Below, in pieces: positions 20,241 to 31,425 of a stretch of 36,516 bases of DNA. A program made the translations under genes and the position numbers. The stretch spans positions 73,921 to 110,436 of the forward strand of contig WMKK01000004.1 of the NCBI GenBank assembly GCA_012295225.1, read 5' to 3'. Numbering within the stretch: position 1 is the stretch's first letter; each line of letters begins with the position of its first letter. The notes under the pieces are model-generated. The model had not been told where the DNA came from, ran no database searches, and worked only from the letters and a program-made list of their open reading frames with translations. Source of the stretch: Ostreococcus mediterraneus. Taxonomy: Eukaryota > Chlorophyta > Mamiellophyceae > Mamiellales > Bathycoccaceae.

Positions 20241-21825
20241 ATAGACCCATTCCACTAAGGAACCTTCAACTTTTGCGTATATAGTTGCGTGTTTTATCTA
20301 TCATATTTTACGCCAAAATTTAGCGAAATTCGCAGCTTCACCAAACGTGTTTTTTGAACGCGCCGGGGTTTAGCGAACCGCGATGGCGCAACCGTCGCGT
20401 TCGCGCGCCCACCAGTGCGCGGTGCGGCCGCGCACGCCCGCGGGCGCGCGTGAGCAGCTCGAAGTGGTTCCGTTGCATCGCATCCGCACGTCGCAGCGCG
20501 CCGAATGACTCGCAAGTGCGTGTGCACGAACCCGAACTGCGACAAGGATGTCGAGCGATTCTCGTTCGCGCTCGGCAGGNNNNNNNNNNNNNNNNNNNNN
20601 NNNNNNNNNNNNNNNNNNNNNNNNNNNNNNNNNNNNNNNNNNNNNNNNNNNNNNNNNNNNNNNNNNNNNNNNNNNNNNNNNNNNNNNNNNNNNNNNNNNN
20701 NNNNNNNNNNNNNNNNNNNNNNNNNNNNNNNNNNNNNNNNNNNNNNNNNNNNNNNNNNNNNNNNNNNNNNNNNNNNNNNNNNNNNNNNNNNNNNNNNNNN
20801 NNNNNNNNNNNNNNNNNNNNNNNNNNNNNNNNNNNNNNNNNNNNNNNNNNNNNNNNNNNNNNNNNNNNNNNNNNNNNNNNNNNNNNNNNNNNNNNNNNNN
20901 NNNNNNNNNNNNNNNNNNNNNNNNNNNNNNNNNNNNNNNNNNNNNNNNNNNNNNNNNNNNNNNNNNNNNNNNNNNNNNNNNNNNNNNNNNNNNNNNNNNN
21001 NNNNNNNNNNNNNNNNNNNNNNNNNNNNNNNNNNNNNNNNNNNNNNNNNNNNNNNNNNNNNNNNNNNNNNNNNNNNNNNNNNNNNNNNNNNNNNNNNNNN
21101 NNNNNNNNNNNNNNNNNNNNNNNNNNNNNNNNNNNNNNNNNNNNNNNNNNNNNNNNNNNNNNNNNNNNNNNNNNNNNNNNNNNNNNNNNNNNNNNNNNNN
21201 NNNNNNNNNNNNNNNNNNNNNNNNNNNNNNNNNNNNNNNNNNNNNNNNNNNNNNNNNNNNNNNNNNNNNNNNNNNNNNNNNNNNNNNNNNNNNNNNNNNN
21301 NNNNNNNNNNNNNNNNNNNNNNNNNNNNNNNNNNNNNNNNNNNNNNNNNNNNNNNNNNNNNNNNNNNNNNNNNNGCCTCTGTCGCGGATCTATGACAACT
21401 ACAACGTCGTGTATCATATTGAAACATGTTTTGTGCGTCGCCTGTCGGCAGTGAATTCATGTGTTCGCCATCACTCCCGCTTTCGTGTTCGACAACGCAG
21501 CGACGGTGGTTGAAATCGCTTTTGCTCGTCGAACGTACTTCACGTTGCGGCAGCGCCCATCCGACGTAGAAGGTGCGAAACGCACCGTAGTACGATCACA
21601 AACACATTCATCCACGCGTTTCTCTGCCTCGCAGACACGCGCCGCGCGCTCGTGCCGCGGCAGACGCGTGAAAGTGGCGCTCGTGCGCGACGCGACGCGC
21701 GAGTTCAAAAAAAGGACGAAAGTGAAGCTGATTCGAGGTTCGAGTCGGCAATGGGTCGTGACGAGTCATGATTGGTCGACTTAAATACGTAAAATGATAG
21801 GAAAACCTTAGTGGAATGGGTCTAT
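20241..21825. mobile_element. Inverted-repeat-bounded GC-rich segment with assembly gap
   Basis: A 20-bp perfect inverted repeat, ATAGACCCATTCCACTAAGG at 20241-20260 and its complement at 21806-21825, bounds about 1.6 kb. Inside, CTATCATATTTTACG (left) and CTATCATTTTACG (right, inverted) extend the homology, with about 35 extra bases in the left arm. The ends are compatible with a TA target duplication, though TA lies within the palindromic ends and so is weak evidence. The interior is much richer in G+C than its surroundings. Next to the gap a plus frame from ATG 20505 reads MTRKCVCTNPNCDKDVERF, a cysteine-pair motif that might start a zinc-binding domain. It may be a DNA transposon whose body is lost in the gap. 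Confidence 0.5.
20580..21374. other. Assembly gap (795 Ns)
   Basis: Unbroken run of N. Open frames spanning it are artefacts of untranslated Ns and are not reported. It sits in a GC-rich island, which may explain the assembly failure. Confidence 0.99.
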
Positions 21826-22596
21826 TAAATACTCAACTTTTTCTATCACCCCCGCACATCTTCTTCAGCGCTTGGGACAAGCGACAACCTCCGGTTTGGA
21901 TTTATGAAAAGAGACGAGTCAACTACACACCAAGCCATCGTTCGAAATAACCATTATAACCATTGTTTTTCATTCACTACTCCCCACTGATGAGCAACAG
22001 CACATGCCATGATCGAGCCATAACTCTTAAATGTTTTCAAAACATCCAGGTGCTCAAGTACAGAATACGCACAGGATAGTTGAGTATAATCATGAACATG
22101 AGGCCACTCATGCACCTGCACGAAAAGTCTGGAGTTGCAAGAAACTACCGCGCCCATGATGCGGCAAATGTGTACACCGGATGGTGGCCTCTCAGCCCGT
22201 GGCATGAGTCTGACTATACTGGTGCTGCGCGTGGTTTACAGAAGCACATTCGCGGATCTGTACGTAGAAGTTGCGAACATTTGCCTTGTGTTTGAATCCT
22301 GCATTATGCTGCTTTCGTACTGATGCCGAATCGTGCGTTAAAAACGCATCACAATAATCTACATATCGTTTTAGCCCACAGTCTTACAAGTATCAGCAAA
22401 ACTTACCGCAATAATACCTCGGCATTTGGAAACCCACGTGAATGTGAGAAGGCGCTGCGAACGCGAGAAAATGTGTTGCCTGATATGTGCCAGTTTTAAA
22501 TAATTACTTCGACACACGTCTCGTACAGAAGAGTTAAAACGTTTCGTTCCTCTTTTTTGACGCACACCCAGGAGCTTGTTCGTTTGTAGTCGGGTG
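21826..22596. other. Intergenic stretch without recognised gene
   Basis: About 770 bp between the two inverted-repeat elements. Frames of 60-83 codons exist on both strands (for example minus 22205-21954), but none resembles a known family and they overlap each other. A minus-strand GTAAGT near 22407 could be a splice donor; no coding exon could be supported around it. Confidence 0.4.
22589..22596 (+). repeat. Left target-site duplication
   Basis: GTCGGGTG directly precedes the left tip of the TIR element and is matched base for base after the right tip. Confidence 0.85.
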
Positions 22597-22956
22597 GGAA
22601 AACTTTATATATCGCCGGTTCAGAGGAGTCCCTCCGCGACTAACGAGTCATAAAGGGTCAAATATAACAATACATTGTGGCTTTTAGCACTATCTGATCA
22701 TTACACCCCATCTACTACCGGGTGTTTCCACCTTGCGAAAATTCGTGAAAAAACGTGATGCTTCAGAGTTGCATGATTTGAAGCGAAACGGACGACGTAA
22801 CCGCTATGCCGCGACGAAAACGCTCGAAAACGACGACAACAGACCCGTTTTGACTGTCTCGCATAGTTTCACAGCGCGCAAACCCCGACGACGCGTGGGA
22901 TCACCATCGCAATTCTAACTTGCTGCTTAACAGATTACTTGTCAACGCGCCGCGCT

Positions 22957-22978
22957 CTAAACCCTACTTAGGGTTTAG
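22957..22978. repeat. Telomere-like palindrome inside TIR element
   Basis: CTAAACCCTA, two bases, then TAGGGTTTAG: two plant-type telomere heptamers facing each other. Confidence 0.85.
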
Positions 22979-23132
22979 TTGTCGCNGACAGTAACATCAA
23001 TGGGTCCTCACAAACGCGATCCATTGCGTGTGTTCTTCCGCAAAACGATTTAGCTGCATATGAATGACATTCCTTGAAGCGCGCACATGGACGCGCTGCA
23101 TTTCGAGTGGCATTCGGCACGATGAACATCTC

Positions 23133-23176
23133 TTAGGGTTTGACTAAACCCTATCCAAACCCTATATGGGGTTTGG
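23133..23176. repeat. Telomere-like heptamer cluster inside TIR element
   Basis: In 44 bp: TTAGGGTTT, then TAAACCCTA, then AAACCCTA, then GGGGTTTGG. Copies of the AAACCCT unit in both orientations, broken by 3-6 base spacers, so not a tandem telomere array. Confidence 0.8.
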
Positions 23177-23517
23177 AATACATCAGTTTAGTGTGACAGT
23201 GGAAGGGCAACTGCGATACAAATGATACAGCGGGCGCACGTGTGAGTGTGTTGACGATGCGTAACTGCTTAATTTATATAATGCTCACTGTTTGCGAGCG
23301 GTTGGTCGTCTAAAGTTTGCGTCGCGTCGCTTGATTTCACACGTGTTTGCCACGCATCACGTTTTTCACGAATTTTCGCGAGGTGAAAACACCCGGTAGC
23401 AGATGGGGTGTAATGATCTGATAGTGCTAAAAGACACAATGTATTGTTATATTTGACCGTTCATGACTCGTCAGTCGCGGAGGGACTCCTCTGAACCCGT
23501 GGGATATAAAGTTTTCC

Positions 23518-23525
23518 GTCGGGTG
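23518..23525 (+). repeat. Right target-site duplication
   Basis: GTCGGGTG directly follows the right tip of the TIR element. Confidence 0.85.
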
Positions 23526-23896
23526 CGGCGGGCACTGAAATAAAAGCCGTTTTGCACAGATTCACAATACATAATTGTAATTGGCGTCAAGTATGAATCT
23601 ATTTTTTCGTGATTTCTCATAATTTGATGTAGTCTCTTCACACATGCTTAATTGAGTCTTGTTTACATGGGTGTAGCGCCAAAGTTGTCTGCGCGTTCTG
23701 CATCCAAATACGCATCTTGCCTGGTCGTGAAATCGTATGCGAAAAATCGTGAATCTGCGCAGGCGACTAAGCGCGATCGCAGATCGTTCAAACAGACATA
23801 AACGTGAGTAAACATACTGACGTTTGCACGGCTCAGTTGGACAGTAGTCTGCTTCGAAACCTGTAATCGAGTAGTTTGTATCCTAAACTCGCAAAC
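23526..23896 (+). promoter_or_regulatory. Upstream region of aconitase
   Basis: 370 bp between the TIR element and the aconitase start codon. It must include the promoter and 5' UTR; the transposon insertion lies close to the gene's control region. No specific element was identified. Confidence 0.4.
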
Positions 23897-26611
23897 ATGC
23901 GGCGGCAGTTAGCAAAGCACCTAAAAAATAGTAGCTTTAGCTCCAGCTGGACGCAGTTGGGTTTAAACCGTTTCGAAGCTTCGAGCACTTCGTACGCGAG
24001 GTGTCGGCAAATTGGACAGATTGCAGGAAAAGAACGCAGTAATGTATCATTCTTAGAGTCGTATTCTCGGCATGAAGCTGAAAGAAAAAGTCAAGGGCTG
24101 CCACCAAAACCTCTTGGTCCAACTCAAGTAGCTCAGCTCACCCGACTTTTGGAGGAGCCACCGCCCAACTCTGAGGACCAGTTGATATCGATGCTGGAAA
24201 ATCGTGTACCCCCCGGTGTAGATGAGGCGGCATACGTAAAGGCAGCATGGCTTGCTAGTCTGGCAAATGGGACCAGCAAAAATGGTCTAGTTTCAGCTGA
24301 AAAAGCGGTGAAGTTACTTGGGAGCATGCAGGGCGGGTACAATATCTCTCCCCTAGTTGATGCGTTAGATGACGATATACTTGCACCATTAGCGGTAGAA
24401 GCGCTATCGCACACCATTTTAGTTTTCGATGCGTTCTATGACGTTGAAACGAAGTCACGAAATGGGAATCAATTTGCAACAGACGTGTTGAAGAAGTGGG
24501 CTGACGCTGACTGGTTTACACATCGAAAGAAGGTTCCAGAGAAGCTGACAGTAACGGCTTTCAAAGTGTCCGGGGAAACAAATACTGATGATCTATCACC
24601 AGCACAGGATGCCTGGAGCCGCCCCGATATCCCTTTACATGCGTTAGCCATGTTAAAAAATCCACGCGACGGAATTTATGATGCAGTGTCACAGATTGCG
24701 GAACTCAAAAGCAAAGGTTTTCCTGTCGTTTACGTAGGAGATATCGTCGGAACCGGGTCTTCGAGAAAATCTGCGACAAACTCATTACTGTGGCATATGG
24801 GTGTGGACATTCCTTGTGTTCCGAATAAGCGCACTGGCGGTGTCACTATTGGTGGTAAAATTGCACCAATATTCTTCAACACGATGGAGGACAGTGGTTC
24901 TTTACCGCTTGAAATGAATGTGGAAAAAATACACATGGGCGATGTAATCGATATATATCCATATGAAGGGATTGTTAGGTCACACGTTACTCAAGAAGTT
25001 TTGGCAGAGTTTGGATTGAAGAGTTCGGTGCTGTTGGATGAAGTACAAGCTGGTGGACGCATCGCACTCATTATTGGACGAGGTCTTACTGATAAAGCAC
25101 GTCAGTCTCTCAAGTTACCAAAGTCTGATGTTTTCCGACAACCAATCGTTCCGACAAAGAAAAGTACCGGTTTCACGTATGCTCAAAAAATAGTAGGACA
25201 TGCCTGTGGCATGGAAAGTGGTGTTCTACCAGGAACGTATTGCGAACCAAAAGTCACTACAGTTGGCAGCCAAGACACGACAGGTCCTATGACCCGTGAT
25301 GAACTTAAAGATTTAGCTTGCCTTGGTTTTAGTGCAGATTTAGTTCTCCAGTCGTTCTGCCACACTGCCGCATATCCAAAGCCGGTCGATGTTGTGACGC
25401 ACCACTCGCTTCCGGATTTCATTAGAACACGTGGTGGCATCTCTCTTAAACCAGGTGATGGCGTTATTCATAGCTGGTTGAACAGAATGTTACTTCCGGA
25501 CACTGTTGGCACTGGAGGAGACTCGCACACACGATTTCCTATCGGCATTTCCTTTCCTGCCGGCTCTGGCCTTGTAGCATTTGGAGCGGCGACTGGAGTC
25601 ATACCCCTTGACATGCCTGAATCTGTTCTTGTGAAATTCACCGGGAATCTACAACCTGGTATTACATTGAGAGATCTCGTTCATGCGATCCCATATTTTG
25701 CAATTCAGGAAGGAATGCTTACAGTTTCAAAAGAGAATAAAAGAAATATATTCAGTGGACGCATTCTGGAAATAGAGGGACTCGAGTACTTGAAGTGTGA
25801 ACAAGCATTTGAGCTGTCAGATGCAAGCGCCGAAAGAAGTGCAGCTGGATGTACAATAAAATTAAATAAGGAGCCCATCCAAGAGTATCTTCAAAGCAAC
25901 ATAGTACTCCTCAAGTGGATGATTGCGAATTCCTACGGTGACAAGCGAGCAATCGAGAGGCGAATCGAAAGTATGCTTTCTTGGTTGGCAGCCCCAACTC
26001 TCCTCAAGGCAGACGCTGACGCTGAGTATGCTGCGCAACTTGTCATAGATCTTGATACAGTAACGGAACCTGTGCTTTGTGCCCCAAATGACCCAGATGA
26101 CGCCCGACTACTCTCGACAGTGGCTGGAGATAAAGTTGATGAAGTTTTCATAGGTTCGTGTATGACAAATATCGGTCACTTTCGTGCCGCAGGGAAAGTA
26201 TTGCAATCGTTTGACGGTGAGCTACCAACTCGACTGTGGATTGCACCACCAACGAAGATGGATGAGTCACAGCTTAAGAGTGAAGGTTACTACGGCATCT
26301 TCGGTGCAGTAGGAGCGCGAACAGAAATGCCTGGTTGTTCTTTGTGCATGGGTAACCAGGCGCGAGTTGCCGAACGAAGTACGGTGGTGTCGACAAGTAC
26401 AAGGAATTTTCCCAACCGTTTGGGTAAAGGTGCAAATGTTTACCTCGCTTCCGCTGAATTAGCCGCTGTATCCGCCATTCTCGGGCGTATACCTTCAAAG
26501 GCCGAATATATGAAACACGTGGCCAGTTTATCAGAGTCAAGTGCAGACACCTATCGATATCTGAACTTTAACGAACTTGAAGAATACATCGTTCACCCCG
26601 GAAATAATTAA
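23897..26611 (+). CDS. acnB: Bacterial-type aconitate hydratase B with mitochondrial-like presequence
   Basis: A 904-codon single-exon frame with the four-domain order of bacterial AcnB (helical HEAT-like domain first). The core aligns almost word for word with the bacterial family: RVPPGVDEAAYVKAAWLASL, SMQGGYNISPLVDALDD, GETNTDDLSPAQDAWSRPDI, VGTGSSRKSATNS, SVLLDEVQAGGRIALIIGRG, VGSQDTTGPMTRDELKDLAC, GTGGDSHTRFPIGISFPAGS. The [4Fe-4S] ligands are Cys755 (GSCMTNIG) and Cys814/Cys817 (GCSLCMG). It isomerises citrate to isocitrate in the TCA cycle. About 45 residues precede the bacterial start, rich in Arg, Ser and Leu and without acidic residues until about residue 22 (MRRQLAKHLKNSSFSSSWTQ), a typical mitochondrial presequence. 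ATG 23897 is used; the seven in-frame codons upstream begin with TTG. Most eukaryotes use the unrelated-order AcnA/ACO type here. Confidence 0.95.
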   Translation: MRRQLAKHLKNSSFSSSWTQLGLNRFEASSTSYARCRQIGQIAGKERSNVSFLESYSRHEAERKSQGLPPKPLGPTQVAQLTRLLEEPPPNSEDQLISMLENRVPPGVDEAAYVKAAWLASLANGTSKNGLVSAEKAVKLLGSMQGGYNISPLVDALDDDILAPLAVEALSHTILVFDAFYDVETKSRNGNQFATDVLKKWADADWFTHRKKVPEKLTVTAFKVSGETNTDDLSPAQDAWSRPDIPLHALAMLKNPRDGIYDAVSQIAELKSKGFPVVYVGDIVGTGSSRKSATNSLLWHMGVDIPCVPNKRTGGVTIGGKIAPIFFNTMEDSGSLPLEMNVEKIHMGDVIDIYPYEGIVRSHVTQEVLAEFGLKSSVLLDEVQAGGRIALIIGRGLTDKARQSLKLPKSDVFRQPIVPTKKSTGFTYAQKIVGHACGMESGVLPGTYCEPKVTTVGSQDTTGPMTRDELKDLACLGFSADLVLQSFCHTAAYPKPVDVVTHHSLPDFIRTRGGISLKPGDGVIHSWLNRMLLPDTVGTGGDSHTRFPIGISFPAGSGLVAFGAATGVIPLDMPESVLVKFTGNLQPGITLRDLVHAIPYFAIQEGMLTVSKENKRNIFSGRILEIEGLEYLKCEQAFELSDASAERSAAGCTIKLNKEPIQEYLQSNIVLLKWMIANSYGDKRAIERRIESMLSWLAAPTLLKADADAEYAAQLVIDLDTVTEPVLCAPNDPDDARLLSTVAGDKVDEVFIGSCMTNIGHFRAAGKVLQSFDGELPTRLWIAPPTKMDESQLKSEGYYGIFGAVGARTEMPGCSLCMGNQARVAERSTVVSTSTRNFPNRLGKGANVYLASAELAAVSAILGRIPSKAEYMKHVASLSESSADTYRYLNFNELEEYIVHPGNN

Positions 26612-27616
26612 CTTTTAACAATGAAACGATCTTTTGCATAACAGCGATACCGGCCTAGGTTCAGCGCACGAAAAGTTAACTTGTTATTTTCATTTATCTT
26701 TCGAGCGTTAGAAAACGATGACTTGGTAGGCGTGTAACAGACCAAGAATAAGTACCATCTAGAACACAACTTTGTCAACTTTGGAGATAATTTGTGGTGG
26801 TAGCGATGCACACCTGCACAATTATACAATACCAACCGTATATTGTCCAAAGAAAATGACAGTAGCTGCAGCGTTGTCACATGTTTTTGTTTTATCTTTC
26901 TGTAACGAAGTACCTCAACTGTTGAAAAAGTATATTTAACAGACACATATATTCGGACTTTTTGATGTTGCTCCTACTTCGTTCGTTTGCTTGCCGTACA
27001 GTGAATGACGAGTGTAGGTACGCTACACATAACAGTGCGGCGATCAACCTAAGCCACGCGTTAAAGCGGTAAAAGAAACACCAAAGAACGCACCAACTCT
27101 TGTAACGTTCAGTCGTCAACACGGATAACGAACGCTCACCGTCACCGTGAGCCACTAGACCGAGAGAGATAAGTATCAAAGAATATCTTTCTATCTTTGC
27201 GAACACGTGTTCTGCCACGCTCGTGGTCATTATATGAGCATATCTTGACTTGCGTAGCTCGCTCGTTTGACACGAACACTTGACGGGGTCAAGCGTCGAC
27301 GCCAAGCTGCGCCACCGTCACCAACTCAGCCCGCGCAAGGAATGCGGCTGAGAGTTACGCTTTTAGTGTACTTTTATCCATAGTACTATTGATTTTTCTT
27401 TCAAGCAGCTAAAACAACCGAAGTGTTTAAAGCGAGATTCAACCAATGAAAACACTGTAGTATACAATTCATTCGATTTTGATTGGTTGAATGATGACGA
27501 TCGGGACGCCGCGAGAACACAACTGTTGCACCCTGTTCCAATAGTTGTATCGTCAGAACTTCTCCCGTGTGCGGTCACTTGAGACCAGCAAGGCTCAACT
27601 ATATTAGTCAGTGCGT
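26612..27616. promoter_or_regulatory. Intergenic region upstream of BiP
   Basis: About 1 kb holding the aconitase 3' UTR and the BiP promoter. CCAAT occurs near 27444 (AACCAATGAAAAC) and its inverse ATTGG near 27483 (GATTGGTTGAATG). Minus-strand frames of up to 137 codons exist but start at TTG and show no known domain. I found no complete ER-stress element (CCAAT-N9-CCACG). Confidence 0.4.
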
Positions 27617-29811
<2,195 letters not shown>

Positions 29812-29987
29812 ATATTGGGGAGTTTTTCGTGTTAGCCGGGCACGTGGTAAATAAAATACGTTATAACTAAAAAAACAATCAAATGCAACTCAAGCCATCC
29901 TCCAAGTCAAAACATCGTGAACAAAGTGTGTGATGAGCTCCGTACCCGACGAGGGGAACACATGAAGGTTGGGAGTTGCCGTTTTCC
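29812..29987. other. Convergent 3' spacer BiP / CAF1
   Basis: 176 bp between convergent stop codons, with AAATAAAAT near 29849 as a possible polyadenylation signal for BiP. Confidence 0.4.
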
Positions 29988-30859
29988 TCAGTTCGCGTTG
30001 TCGCTATCTGTGCTATCTCGACCTAAGCCATACAAAATTCCAGTGAAACGCTCCACTCCCTCGTCACTAAACTTTGAACTGAGCAATTTGAAGAAAGTAA
30101 AAGCTGTTAGAAGGCTATCACTCCCAGCTTGATGCTGCTGTCCTATTCTTTCTACTTGGAGGGTATCTGCAAGTTTGTTCAAGCCTCCATGTATATTTCC
30201 GAGGCACTTCATCATATACTTTATATCGAATATTTGTGGGAAATATTTGTACAGAAGTTCAAAGAAATCACTTTCATTTTCAGGCAGCCGTGTACACGTC
30301 AGCAGCTTGAGCAGATATCCAAAATCGTAACCACTATGAAAAGTTATCCATCGAACATCATCATTCAGTACGACGCCACTAACCATCAGTAACTCACCGA
30401 AACGACGTACGTCTATGCCTTGTATTTCTAAGGCGACAAAATCTATACCGCTATGCTTCAGAAGCTCGATAGAATCCCGAGCATACACGTCTTCTTTCAG
30501 ACTAAACTCTCTGAAATTAAACTGCCAAATGCAAAAGTGGCCATTTATTTGAGCCAAATGACCACGCGCGTCTGTAAAAGTTAGTCCCAATTGTATCAGC
30601 TTGAGCATGTCCACGTTGCAGCGCAAGGTTTGATAATGAAAGTCAGATTGATCTTTGAAAGTCCCAACTGGACGCGCGACCTGCATACAATCGTCAAAGG
30701 TAGGCACGTAAATAGGACCATTATACGACGCACCACTCCAGGGAATTCCGTATCCATTGCGACGTATGGATAACGCAAGATCACTTCACGTATGATCCCC
30801 ATTTCTTCTTCCAGATTGTCCGCCCATACTTCTCTGGTCTTTATGTTACTATGATTCAT
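29988..30859 (-). CDS. CAF1: CAF1/CNOT7-type poly(A) deadenylase, two exons
   Basis: Joined from complement of 30859-30734 and 30680-29988 (819 nt, 272 residues) across one 53-bp intron. The join restores [16 protein letters not shown], as in the family. CAF1 is the DEDD-family 3'-5' exoribonuclease of the CCR4-NOT complex and removes mRNA poly(A) tails in the cytoplasm. Catalytic residues are visible: D36 and E38 (MDTEF), the Asp of [10 protein letters not shown], and the Asp of [10 protein letters not shown]. Family stretches [17 protein letters not shown] and QLNG-like WQFNF also match. Length is normal (human CNOT7 about 285), with a short C-terminal tail. Confidence 0.95.
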
Positions 30860-31425
30860 GATATTGAGACTAATTGTACGATGCGTCAGCTTTTAACGTT
30901 TAAGTCAACTACCGGCGAAACGCAATGTGGTCAGAGCGCAAGAAATACTGGCGCCAAGCCCTTGCTTGCGGCCCGGACACTTGTTTTTCCCCAAGTCACG
31001 AGACACAGTGGATACGCCGCTCTGAAGTCCACAATCGAAAATTTCGAAATTTCATATTACTGATATTTTGAAATAAATATCTCGTGATTTCGCAAAATTC
31101 ACCTAAATGTTGAAATAAAATTTCAATATTGGTTGAAATTTCAATATTGCTTGCAAAAATAGTCGCCCTCACTTTTTTTGAAAGTTGTGGACCAACGACT
31201 GGTCAGTTGAACAACTTGTACAAAACTGCTTACAATACGGATTAAAACTTCGCATTGATCAATATTTCTTATGGATATTGATTTCACATCATTTGTCTAT
31301 CAGAGGGACTGGACTGACTATGTTGCGTAAGTACATGGTTTCCCGTGTCAATTCTTGAGGGGTCGCAGCTTCGTTAGCCGCCGCACAACAAGTGTGATAC
31401 TGGTAACACAAGCAGCGTCGCATTC
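30860..31425. promoter_or_regulatory. Divergent promoter region, CAF1 / glutathione reductase
   Basis: 566 bp between divergent start codons. An 18-bp-period direct repeat AAATTTCAATATTG lies at 31118-31131 and 31136-31149, followed each time by G/C TTG. It is preceded by several GAAATTTC-like inverted motifs (31030-31060). No RNA gene seen. Confidence 0.5.

Larger units (their letters stand above)
22597..23517. mobile_element. 921-bp non-autonomous TIR transposon with 8-bp TSD
   Basis: Terminal inverted repeats start GGAAAACTTTATAT and run about 170 bp inward (22597 to about 22765, and about 23350 to 23517) with only scattered differences. They include the shared stretches TTCAGAGGAGTCCCTCCGCG, ATCATTACACCCCATCT and GCGAAAATTCGTGAAAAA. 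Immediately outside both ends is the exact octamer GTCGGGTG (22589-22596 and 23518-23525), an 8-bp target-site duplication. The 8-bp duplication fits hAT or P-type transposons; the long arms are more like a Mutator or foldback element. No transposase is encoded; the longest internal frame (22733-22918, 61 codons) has no recognisable domain. One ambiguous base lies at 22986. Confidence 0.88.

Noticed and set aside
20294-21513. Several 300-390-codon open frames across the gap
   Set aside because: They are open only because 795 Ns cannot contain stops; the flanking bases alone do not support a gene.
21715-21770. T-loop-like GGTTCGAGTC
   Set aside because: No 5-bp stem forms around it and no D arm or anticodon arm is nearby.
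21954-22323. Overlapping 60-83-codon frames on both strands
   Set aside because: No similarity to any family I know, mutually overlapping, and no coherent splice pattern.
22597-23517. LTR or virus-derived element
   Set aside because: The repeats are inverted rather than direct, and no coding remnants of such elements are visible.
23820-23870. tRNA-like stretch (GGCTCAGTTGGA then TTCGAAACC) upstream of aconitase
   Set aside because: The D-arm, anticodon and T-arm stems do not pair and no acceptor stem was found, in normal or permuted order.
23876-23896. Seven-codon N-terminal extension of aconitase
   Set aside because: It begins with TTG; the first ATG is at 23897 and already supplies a full presequence.
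26892-27305. 137-codon minus frame upstream of BiP
   Set aside because: It starts with TTG, has no recognised domain and lies where the BiP promoter is expected.
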